Part shown: piece by piece, positions 5,871 to 13,053 of the stretch | How the letters are laid out: each line of letters starts with the position of its first letter | How positions within the stretch are numbered: the first letter of the stretch is position 1 | Assembly: GCA_020048595.1 (NCBI GenBank) | Contig: JAIFMH010000309.1 | Span: 1-24,342 of the forward strand | Direction of reading: 5' to 3' | Source: Bacteroidota bacterium | GTDB taxonomy: Bacteria > Bacteroidota > Bacteroidia > Bacteroidales > UBA4417 | Length of the DNA stretch: 24,342 nucleotides | Made by a program: the position numbers and the translations under genes | Notes under the pieces: model-generated | Told to the model about the DNA's origin: nothing | The model's input: the letters and a program-made list of their open reading frames with translations, nothing else | Database searches by the model: none

Positions 5871-8276
5871 ATGAAAACTAACGTAATGTTTTTCTCCATA
5901 TTCGGAACTCTTCCCCTCATCCTGCTATCAGCAGGAACGATGATGGTCTCATCCAGGCAATTCTCTTCGCCACAAGTATTTGGCCCAAACAAACCGCTGG
6001 TTCAAAATACAGCAATAGCGGAATCTGATCCTGATAAAACACTCTCGCCGTATTTCTTTGTAAAATCAAATAATCCTGACCTCGATCAGTTGCCGCTAAA
6101 AGCAACTTCTGCCGAGGTAAATATTGCCGGGGTCATCGCCAATGTGAGCGTGGTACAGGAATATGCCAACGAAGGTAAAAATCCCATCGAAGCCATTTAT
6201 GTGTTTCCGGCATCCACCCGCGCTGCCGTTTACAGCATGAAAATGACTATTGGTGAGCGGACTATCGTTGCTAAAATCTCAGAACGCGAAAAAGCCCGTA
6301 AAGAGTATGAAGAAGCTAAACAACAAGGGAAAAGTGCCTCGTTGCTGGAGCAGGATCGCCCCAATGTTTTCCAGATGAATGTAGCCAATATTATGCCCGG
6401 CGACCGTATCAGGGTTGAGCTCAATTATACTGAATTGCTGATTCCTGAAAACGGAGTTTATGAATTTGTATATCCTACCGTTGTCGGGCCGCGATACAGC
6501 AACCAACCTGCTGTTACTGCACCGCCACGTGAGCAATGGGTAAACAATCCATATACACACGAAGGAGAAAAGCCTTTTTACGGTTTCAACATCAGTTGCA
6601 CTCTTTCTGCCGGTATGCCGGTTAGTGATGTAATTTGCGCTACGCATAAAACGGATATCAGGTTTGATAGCCCTTCGGATGCAACAATTACGTTGAAGAC
6701 GGAGGGAAAACAGGGCGGAAACCGCGATTTTATTCTGAAATACCGCTTAGCCGGGGATAAAGTGCAGACAGGTGTTTTGCTTTTTCCCGGCAAGGATGAA
6801 AACTTTTTCCTGGCCATGATACAGCCGCCCAAACAGGTAAAAATTTCAGTAATTCCTCCCCGCGAATATGTTTTTATTGTTGATGTTTCGGGTTCCATGA
6901 ACGGATATCCGCTGGAAATTTCAAAAAAATTACTGAGAGACCTAATCACAAATCTTAGACCAACAGACAGGTTTAACGTTCTTCTTTTTGCCGGTGCATC
7001 AAATCTTATGAGCGAAACTTCCATTGCAGCTAACAATACCAATATTGAAAAGGCCATTGGTTTTATTGATCGGCAGCAGGGCGGCGGAGGAACCGAGCTT
7101 TTACCGGCACTTAAAAGAGCACTCAATCTGAAAGGCACCGAAGGATTTTCACGCAGTTTTGTTATAGCTACCGATGGGTATGTGACTGTTGAAAAAGAAG
7201 CTTTCGACCTTATTCGTAAAAATATGGATAAAGCCAATTTCTTCGCTTTTGGAATCGGAACATCTGTTAACAGGTTGATTATTGAAGGAATGGCTCACGT
7301 TGGAATGGGAATGCCATTCGTAATTACCAAACCTGATGAAGCTGAAGCTACGGCACTGAAATTCAGAATGTATATTCAGAATCCGGTTTTAACTCATATT
7401 TCGGTGAGTTATGATAAGTTTGATGCATATGATGTAGAACCGTTAACGGTACCGGATGTATTTTCAGAAAGGCCGGTTATTATTTTCGGCAAATACCGTG
7501 GCACTCCATCAGGAAGTATAAAAATCAAAGGTATGAACGGTGAAGGTGACTATACAAGTATAATTTCTGTAAAGCCATCAGGATCAAGCGAATCGAATGT
7601 GGCACTCCGCTATCTTTGGGCCCGCGAACGCATCCGCACTTTAAGCGATTATGCATCAGCCGGGTTTGGCGGTGAAGATGAATACAAACCAGCAATTATT
7701 GAATTGGGTTTGAAATACAACCTTCTTACTTCCTATACTTCGTTTATTGCCATCGATAATGATATCAGGAACAGAGAAGGCAACTCAACCACAGTGAATC
7801 AACCTTTACCATTGCCTGAAGGAGTGAGTGATTATGCTATAGGTGGAAGTTCAATAACTAAAAGTGCTCCTTCTCTAAGGGGAGTAAACTCCCTGGATTG
7901 TGTTGCATTGGAATCTGTTGTTGTTGATGATAAAGAAGAAACTACGGTTGAAACCAAATCCGTGTTTACAATAGTAGAAAGTATGCCTCAATTTACCGGT
8001 GGCGGAACGGTTGTGAATAACTTCATTGCAACCAATATTGTTTACCCGCAAATGGCAATAGAAAATGGAATCAGCGGAACCGTGTATGTTGGATTTATTA
8101 TCGACGAAAAAGGAAATGTTACGGATGTAAAAGTATTACGGGGTATTGGCGGTGGATGCGACGAGGAAGCTATAAGGATCATAAAACTTACCAGTGGAAA
8201 ATGGAAACCGGGCATGCAAAACGGGAAGCTGGTGAAGGTTCTTATGAATGTACCGATAATGTTTTCAATGAAATAA
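5871..8276 (+). CDS. VIT and VWA domain protein with a C-terminal TonB domain
   Basis: This is an 801-residue envelope protein. Residues 1-28 look like a signal peptide or signal anchor (MFFSIFGTLPLILLSAGTMM). A VIT (vault protein inter-alpha-trypsin) domain follows at about 62-191, including VSVVQEYANEG, AIYVFPAS and a KARKEYEEAKQQGK helix. A VWA domain at about 331-500 has an intact metal-ion-dependent adhesion site: DVSGS (Asp338, Ser340, Ser342), Thr408 in GGGTEL and Asp435 in ATDG. A middle region of inter-alpha-trypsin type follows, then a flexible linker (about 640-695). Last is a TonB C-terminal domain (about 697-801: VESMPQFTGG, SGTVYVGFIID, LRGIGGGCDEEA, GKWKPG). VIT-VWA proteins of bacteria are usually surface or periplasmic adhesion-like proteins; the TonB end is unusual. 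It lies 56 bases after the TonB gene, so probably in one operon. The TonB domain most resembles that of the anti-sigma fusion. Confidence 0.92.
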   Translation: MKTNVMFFSIFGTLPLILLSAGTMMVSSRQFSSPQVFGPNKPLVQNTAIAESDPDKTLSPYFFVKSNNPDLDQLPLKATSAEVNIAGVIANVSVVQEYANEGKNPIEAIYVFPASTRAAVYSMKMTIGERTIVAKISEREKARKEYEEAKQQGKSASLLEQDRPNVFQMNVANIMPGDRIRVELNYTELLIPENGVYEFVYPTVVGPRYSNQPAVTAPPREQWVNNPYTHEGEKPFYGFNISCTLSAGMPVSDVICATHKTDIRFDSPSDATITLKTEGKQGGNRDFILKYRLAGDKVQTGVLLFPGKDENFFLAMIQPPKQVKISVIPPREYVFIVDVSGSMNGYPLEISKKLLRDLITNLRPTDRFNVLLFAGASNLMSETSIAANNTNIEKAIGFIDRQQGGGGTELLPALKRALNLKGTEGFSRSFVIATDGYVTVEKEAFDLIRKNMDKANFFAFGIGTSVNRLIIEGMAHVGMGMPFVITKPDEAEATALKFRMYIQNPVLTHISVSYDKFDAYDVEPLTVPDVFSERPVIIFGKYRGTPSGSIKIKGMNGEGDYTSIISVKPSGSSESNVALRYLWARERIRTLSDYASAGFGGEDEYKPAIIELGLKYNLLTSYTSFIAIDNDIRNREGNSTTVNQPLPLPEGVSDYAIGGSSITKSAPSLRGVNSLDCVALESVVVDDKEETTVETKSVFTIVESMPQFTGGGTVVNNFIATNIVYPQMAIENGISGTVYVGFIIDEKGNVTDVKVLRGIGGGCDEEAIRIIKLTSGKWKPGMQNGKLVKVLMNVPIMFSMK

Positions 8277-8300
8277 CCAACTTGTCTACACCCGCGCTCC

Positions 8301-8333
8301 AAACCTGACAGGTTTCGAAAACCTGTCAGGTTT
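8301..8333. terminator. Perfect 15-bp hairpin between convergent genes
   Basis: The arms AAACCTGACAGGTTT (8301-8315) and AAACCTGTCAGGTTT (8319-8333) are exact complements around the loop CGA. The TTT of the right arm makes a short T-run for rightward transcription, and the mirrored AAA does the same leftward. It lies 24 bases after the VIT-VWA-TonB stop and 53 bases from the end of the leftward flavodoxin-type gene. The CCTGACAGG/CCTGTCAGG palindrome is, from memory, a dispersed repeat in Bacteroidetes genomes, so a mobile palindrome may be doing the terminator's job. Confidence 0.65.
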
Positions 8334-8386
8334 AGTTCGTTCGCGAAACCCGGCAGCGTTAAATCAGACTTACGAAATTAAATATG

Positions 8387-9469
8387 TCAGACACCCTTTG
8401 AGTGTGCAGATACATTCGGGATTTTATACCGTCGCCAGAATTTCCAGGTTGTAAGTGTGGTGTAGGTAATTATTTTATTAATACGCGGAAACCGCATCAG
8501 GTAATGCAACAATCTATATCCACCCCAAAAGGATACTAGTGCAACCGACCATCGCACCACAAAATAGAATGATTCAAATGTCACGCTTGATTGATTAAAC
8601 CACAAAGCAACCATATCCGTTACTTTATCCGAAAGGTATGGATTAACAATAAGGCTTAGAGCCAGAAGAATAATAAATACCATCGAATGTGCCGTCTCAA
8701 TGGCACGCTGGGGGCAGTAGTTCATGCATTTCATGCAACTTTCGCAGGTGAATTTCCAGTAAGGTCGGTTATGTTCAAGTATGATTGATTTGGTAGGGCA
8801 TTGCTCCACACAAATTCCGCAATTGTTACAATTATAATTGGCAATAAATGTTTTAGCCAGGATAAACCGTCCTACAAAATAATACCCCAAAGCGACAGGA
8901 GCTACCAATATATCCAATGGAAGCAGTACAAATGATTTCAGGAATACACGTTTGCCGGCTAAAACTTTTAAAGCGAATTTTTTTGTGAGCCGCTCATAGT
9001 GTTCAACCATGGAGTCAATAACCTTTTTCCGGATTCCCGGATGTAGTGAAATCCAGTTTGATGGGAGGTCAACCGGGTACATGGCTTTAATTTTATACCC
9101 TTTAAAAAACATGATCATCGCCGGAAAATACATGGCTATTCCACTCAAGCCCGGTAAAAATAATTTTGAGAGTTTCATGCCGGCTCTTGTGTTTCCGATA
9201 AAAACATCTGATCCTCCCAGCAACTTAAACCGGAAAAGAAACTTAAGCATGGAATGAGGCATATTAAAACCATGCGTCGCCGAGAAAAATCCAATCAGTG
9301 TTTTTCCTTCGAAGCCTGCAATGTCGTCCGGATTAAACTGGTGATAGGACGAAATATGCGTTATTAAACCATGGTTTTGGGCTTCCTGCACAATCCATTC
9401 CGAAACACGCTTTGAGTTGCCGGTGCCGGAATAGTAGATAACCAGAAGGTTGTTGTAAAGCTTTTCCAT
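8387..9469 (-). CDS. Flavodoxin plus two [4Fe-4S] ferredoxin membrane protein (EFR1-like)
   Basis: The 360-residue protein begins with a flavodoxin-like domain: VIYYSGTGNSKRV (10-22) is the FMN phosphate-binding loop, and GFFSATHGFNMP (60-71) is a second flavin loop. Two ferredoxin motifs follow: Cys214, 217, 220 and 224 (CNNCGICVEQCP), and Cys242, 245, 248 and 252 (CESCMKCMNYCP), enough for two [4Fe-4S] clusters. Hydrophobic stretches lie around 180-206, 262-278 and 300-322, so it is probably membrane-attached. This order matches the EFR1-type 'flavodoxin/ferredoxin' proteins of anaerobes, which move low-potential electrons; partners are unknown. Start ATG 9469 is preceded by a -7 box. It is divergent from the large redox fusion at 9719, which is also rich in Fe-S and flavin sites, so a shared physiological setting is plausible but unproven. 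Confidence 0.85.
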   Translation of the reverse strand: MEKLYNNLLVIYYSGTGNSKRVSEWIVQEAQNHGLITHISSYHQFNPDDIAGFEGKTLIGFFSATHGFNMPHSMLKFLFRFKLLGGSDVFIGNTRAGMKLSKLFLPGLSGIAMYFPAMIMFFKGYKIKAMYPVDLPSNWISLHPGIRKKVIDSMVEHYERLTKKFALKVLAGKRVFLKSFVLLPLDILVAPVALGYYFVGRFILAKTFIANYNCNNCGICVEQCPTKSIILEHNRPYWKFTCESCMKCMNYCPQRAIETAHSMVFIILLALSLIVNPYLSDKVTDMVALWFNQSSVTFESFYFVVRWSVALVSFWGGYRLLHYLMRFPRINKIITYTTLTTWKFWRRYKIPNVSAHSKGV

Positions 9470-9500
9470 CCTTCAACGGAATTAACTGACATATTGAATT

Positions 9501-9508
9501 CAAAAATA
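9501..9508 (-). promoter_or_regulatory. Candidate -7 promoter box (TATTTTTG) for the 8387-9469 gene
   Basis: Reading leftward, TATTTTTG fits TAnnTTTG and ends 31 bases before ATG 9469, predicting a leader of about 25 bases. No good TTG element lies 19-21 bases upstream, so the support is partial. Confidence 0.45.
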
Positions 9509-9569
9509 CATATAAATATCTTAGATACTAAGTTGTGTGTATGCCTAATTATGTGATAATTTGCTCTTC

Positions 9570-9599
9570 CTAAATCCAATCCCTAACCCCCAAAACCTG
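9570..9599 (+). repeat. Degenerate CCTAA-type intergenic repeat
   Basis: The text CCTAAATCCAATCCCTAACC followed by CCCAAAACCT reads like the CCTAA/CCCAAAACC text at 20538-20567 and 22516-22563. It lies on the same strand as the downstream gene, about 120 bases ahead of its start, and holds no promoter or reading frame. Confidence 0.5.
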
Positions 9600-9623
9600 T
9601 TAATCATACTCTTTCTAAATTAC

Positions 9624-9641
9624 CTGTTACCTGGATAACAG
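9624..9641 (+). promoter_or_regulatory. CRP/FNR-like inverted repeat (CTGTTA-N6-TAACAG)
   Basis: The perfect 6-base half-sites CTGTTA and TAACAG are separated by 6 bases (CCTGGA), the same geometry as CRP/FNR-family operators (TGTGA-N6-TCACA). The centre lies about 38 bases upstream of the transcription start expected from the -7 box at 9657-9664, close to the -41.5 position of an activator. The expected TTG element is missing from this promoter, which fits dependence on an activator. The regulator is not in the window; the assignment is inference from geometry. Confidence 0.4.
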
Positions 9642-9656
9642 AAGGAGAAAAAAATA

Positions 9657-9664
9657 TAATTTTG
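9657..9664 (+). promoter_or_regulatory. Candidate -7 promoter box (TAATTTTG) for the 9719-12955 gene
   Basis: TAATTTTG fits TAnnTTTG and lies 54 bases ahead of ATG 9719. A purine-rich AAAGGAGAT occurs at 9680-9688, but it is 30 bases from the ATG and so not in Shine-Dalgarno position. An in-frame TAA at 9710-9712 rules out any longer start. Confidence 0.45.
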
Positions 9665-9718
9665 CTCAGTGAAACTCTGAAAGGAGATTTTGAAATAACT
9701 CTATTGTTCTAAAGCACG

Positions 9719-12700
9719 ATGAATAAAATTATTGAACATCCGATTCTGGAAGTACCTGTAGCAGAAAAGATTAACTTTCAGTATGAGGGAACTACCGTTA
9801 CAGGCGAAAAAGGTTTTACTATTGCTGCTGCTTTGCATCAGGCCGGGTTCCCGGTTCACAGCCACAGCTTGTCAAACCGCGAGCGCAGTCTCGAATGCGG
9901 TATCGGTAAATGCGGGGCCTGCGAAATGCTTGTCGACGGGCAAATTCGCCGTATCTGTATCACAAAAGTGGATCATGTTAAGGAAGTCAGTGAAATTCCG
10001 CATGATTTTTCGCCTGAAGCACGCCCGGTAAATACCGAAAAACCAATTGATGTTTATAAAACAACCGTTGCCATTATTGGTGCCGGTCCTGCCGGATTAG
10101 CCTGCCGCGAAGAGTTACTGAAACAAGGTGTTGATACTATTGTAATTGATAACAACGACAAAATCGGTGGTCAGTTCCTGATGCAGACCCATCAGTTTTT
10201 CTTTTTCGAAAAAGAAAAGAAATTCGGTGGCATGCGTGGATTCGATATTGCGAAAACCCTTGCCGGCGACAGTCACGAAGGTATTTTCCTCAACAGCACC
10301 GTTTGGGATTTGCTCGAAGGCAAACGGATAGCTGTTAAAAACGTTTTGACCGATGAAATTTATTATGTGGATGCCGAATACCTGGTTGTAGCAACCGGTG
10401 CTGTTCCTTTTATGCCGACGTTCGAAAATGATGATCTGCCGGGAGTTTACACAGCTGCTGTTGTGCAAAAAATGATGAACAATGAATTAACGTTGCTTGG
10501 TAAAAAAGTATTAACGGTAGGTGCTGGAAATATAGGCTATCTGACTTCGTATCAATTAATGCAGGCTGGTGCTGAAGTAAAAGCAATTATCGAAGCACAA
10601 GGTCACGAAGGCGGTTTCCCGGTGCAGGCAAACCGTGTGCGCCGGCTCGGAATTCCGGTAATGACATCACATATTCTGCTTAAAGCGTTGCCTAACGAAG
10701 ACAACACCGGAATTATCGGCGCCGTGGTTGCTGAATGCAAAAACTTTGAACCTGTTCCCGGAACCGAAAAAATAATTGATGGTATCGATGTGATCAATAT
10801 CTGTACCGGACTGGTGGCCGACGATCAGCTGATTATTAAAGGGAATGAAATATTTGGCCGTAATTGCTACGGAGCCGGTGATGCAATCCGCATTGGTGAA
10901 GGAACAAGTGCTGTTTTGCGTGGCAACCAGGTTGCCTATGAAATTTTGCAGGACATGGGCGAAAACGTTGATTACGATAAGTATCTGAATGTTTCGAAAG
11001 AATATATCGATTCACAACAGCATCCGCACCGTGTTATTCAGGAGCCATACCGGCCTACATCCGAGCGTTTTAACGAAAAACCATTTGTTCAGATTGATTG
11101 CCTGTATGGATTTGCCTGCAATCCCTGCGAGTTTGCCTGTCCGCACGGAGCCATCACCAAAACTTCCACAAGTACCGTTCCTCAAATCGATTTCGAGAAG
11201 TGTGTGGGTTGTATGGATTGCGTGTATCAGTGTCCCGGACTTGCAATTTTCGGCTATGCACCTAAAAAAGACTGGCTTTTCCTGCCGATAGAATATTTTG
11301 CTGACGAAAAGCAGGAAGTTTATCTGGTAGATAACCAGGGCAAGAGACTGGGTAATGGTATCATTGAAAAAATCCTTAAGAAACCGAATAAAACAAACAT
11401 CGCCCGTGTAAAATCGATTGATATCCACGGGGAAGCTTTACTCGATGTAAGAGGCTTTATCATCAAAGAGAACTTTCCGGAACCTGTTGTAATGAAACCT
11501 ACAGAATTTGAAAGTGAACACGAAATGTATGTGTGTCATTGCGATGACGTTACTTTAGGCGAAGTGGTTAATACCATTGGTGACCGCAGGTTTATATCTG
11601 TGGACGAAATCAAACATACCACCCGATTGGGAATGGGAGCATGCCGCGGAAAACGTTGTATAAAAAGGCTTAAACAAGTGTTGCGCAACAAAGGCATCAG
11701 CGTTGTGGGCGATGCTACTCCGCGTGGTCCGCTGAGTAATCAGCTGGCAATGGGTGAGTTATTTCCTAAAAATGTTCGCGAAAATATTATTATCAACAAC
11801 AGTAAAAGTAAAATCCGTACCATTGAGGTGCAGGCTTTAATTGCCGGTGGAGGAATTGGCGGAAGTGCATTATTCCGTTATATGGCTGAGGCCGGGTTAA
11901 AACCTGCGCTTCTCAACTACGGACGTGGTGCTTCGTGGCGGAATATTGCCGGCGGACGCCCTGCTTTCAGTTTACCCGAAATTGCTGATATCGCCAGGCA
12001 TAATCTCGAAATTTTCAAAGAACTGCAAAAGATCCGTGATATCAATTTCCTTTCAACACGGTATGTAAACTTTGCTCACGATGATGCTACATTCAAAGCG
12101 CTTGACGATTCGCGTTCGTGGTCGGATGCGTTTATGGTTGATCCGAAAGATTATCTGAAAGAAATTTCCCCTAATATTAATCCCAATTTAGGCAAACATT
12201 ACCAGGCAGCACTTATTACCCGCGATTGCTGGCAGGCTACTCCCGGTCGTGTTATTGATCTTATCCGGCGCATCGGGGTAGAAAAAGGCGGCAGGATTTA
12301 TGAGGATTGCCAGCTGATTGATGTAAGGCAAGAAAACGGGAAATACATTGTACTGGCTAAAGACCACGACAAGCAGTATGTTGAGTTTCATACACCGCAT
12401 TTTGTAAACTCATTGGGTCCGGAAGCCGATAAGTTTTCGAAACAACTTGGCATAGAAACCGGGTTGTATCCCGTTAAACACCAGGCTTTTATTACACGGC
12501 GTATGCCCAATATGGGTATCGACGGGCGTCCTCTTGATATGCTTATCGACCGCCGCAAATACAAAGGCTTTACCGCAGTGTATGGTCAGCAACTGGGTGA
12601 AACAGGTCAGATAATTGGCTGTGCCTCGCCACAGGTTGAACCAATGGAAACAGACAAAAACCTGAAGATTAACTCAAAGGAATTCCTCGAAATTGTATCC

Positions 12701-12955
12701 GAAGTTTTTGTCGATTGGTTGCCTCAGCTTTCATCCGTTGGGTTCCAGGCCGTGTGGGCAGGTTATTATGTTGAACCGCGTATGATCCTTGATCCCGATC
12801 TCGGACTGTTTGTTGGTTTCCGCGGACAAGGATTTATGCTTGGGCAATACCTGGCCAAGATTTATGTGGATAAAATGATGGGCAAAGAAGTTCCTTCCTA
12901 TTTCGACAGGCTTAAGCTAAGCGGAGATGGATTGTTAGAGAAAGCATTCAAATAA
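9719..12955 (+). CDS. Multi-domain Fe-S/flavin oxidoreductase fusion (HcnA-HcnB-ferredoxin-BFD-HcnC-like)
   Basis: The 1078-residue protein strings together pieces that are separate subunits elsewhere. Residues 18-90 are a [2Fe-2S] domain (Cys60, 65, 68, 80). Residues 115-425 are a pyridine-nucleotide-disulfide-type FAD domain, with GAGPAG at 121-126 and a second nucleotide site VGAGNIG at 267-273. Residues 455-515 hold two [4Fe-4S] motifs (Cys461, 467, 470, 474 and Cys495, 498, 501, 505). Residues 604-655 are BFD-like (Cys606, 608, 642, 647). Residues 704-1060 are a DAO-type FAD domain, with AGGGIGG at 709-715 and the C-terminal GFRGQGFMLGQYLAKIY. The order resembles fused hydrogen cyanide synthase HcnABC or the dye-linked proline/hydroxyproline dehydrogenase subunits. 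The likely substrate is an amino or imino acid, with electrons passed along the clusters. The substrate cannot be read. No signal peptide is present, so it is cytoplasmic, and it is monocistronic. Confidence 0.88.
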   Translation: MNKIIEHPILEVPVAEKINFQYEGTTVTGEKGFTIAAALHQAGFPVHSHSLSNRERSLECGIGKCGACEMLVDGQIRRICITKVDHVKEVSEIPHDFSPEARPVNTEKPIDVYKTTVAIIGAGPAGLACREELLKQGVDTIVIDNNDKIGGQFLMQTHQFFFFEKEKKFGGMRGFDIAKTLAGDSHEGIFLNSTVWDLLEGKRIAVKNVLTDEIYYVDAEYLVVATGAVPFMPTFENDDLPGVYTAAVVQKMMNNELTLLGKKVLTVGAGNIGYLTSYQLMQAGAEVKAIIEAQGHEGGFPVQANRVRRLGIPVMTSHILLKALPNEDNTGIIGAVVAECKNFEPVPGTEKIIDGIDVINICTGLVADDQLIIKGNEIFGRNCYGAGDAIRIGEGTSAVLRGNQVAYEILQDMGENVDYDKYLNVSKEYIDSQQHPHRVIQEPYRPTSERFNEKPFVQIDCLYGFACNPCEFACPHGAITKTSTSTVPQIDFEKCVGCMDCVYQCPGLAIFGYAPKKDWLFLPIEYFADEKQEVYLVDNQGKRLGNGIIEKILKKPNKTNIARVKSIDIHGEALLDVRGFIIKENFPEPVVMKPTEFESEHEMYVCHCDDVTLGEVVNTIGDRRFISVDEIKHTTRLGMGACRGKRCIKRLKQVLRNKGISVVGDATPRGPLSNQLAMGELFPKNVRENIIINNSKSKIRTIEVQALIAGGGIGGSALFRYMAEAGLKPALLNYGRGASWRNIAGGRPAFSLPEIADIARHNLEIFKELQKIRDINFLSTRYVNFAHDDATFKALDDSRSWSDAFMVDPKDYLKEISPNINPNLGKHYQAALITRDCWQATPGRVIDLIRRIGVEKGGRIYEDCQLIDVRQENGKYIVLAKDHDKQYVEFHTPHFVNSLGPEADKFSKQLGIETGLYPVKHQAFITRRMPNMGIDGRPLDMLIDRRKYKGFTAVYGQQLGETGQIIGCASPQVEPMETDKNLKINSKEFLEIVSEVFVDWLPQLSSVGFQAVWAGYYVEPRMILDPDLGLFVGFRGQGFMLGQYLAKIYVDKMMGKEVPSYFDRLKLSGDGLLEKAFK

Positions 12956-12966
12956 AATCAACTTCG

Positions 12967-13011
12967 TTAAAAGCAAAAGAGACGGCCATTGGTCGTCTCT
13001 TTTGCTTTTAA
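12967..13011. terminator. Bidirectional intrinsic terminator, 18-bp stem
   Basis: The arms 12967-12984 and 12994-13011 are perfect complements (core AAAAGCAAAAGAGACG / CGTCTCTTTTGCTTTT), and inner GCC/GGT bases can extend the stem. The right arm ends in T-rich sequence and the left arm in A-rich sequence, so it works in both directions. It lies 11 bases after the redox fusion's stop and about 40 bases past the end of the leftward kinase gene. Confidence 0.85.
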
Positions 13012-13053
13012 TTTGAATCCTTTTGGATTCTCAGTCAGAGTGGCTGTTAATTA

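Noticed and set aside
6578..7237. 219-codon leftward frame inside the VIT-VWA-TonB gene
   Set aside because: It is antisense to a well-supported VWA domain with a conserved MIDAS. Its low-complexity Ser/Arg text looks like a shadow.
7790..7960. Possible frameshift or misassembly joining a VIT-VWA gene to a TonB gene
   Set aside because: The frame is open and continuous, the linker text is Ser/Thr/Glu-rich as expected, and no second start with its own signal segment precedes the TonB domain. It still deserves a read check.
9680..9692. AAAGGAGAT as the Shine-Dalgarno of a longer redox fusion, or a tiny upstream ORF TTG-AAA-TAA
   Set aside because: It is 30 bases from the ATG, and an in-frame TAA at 9710-9712 blocks an extended start. 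A three-codon ORF cannot be supported by sequence alone.
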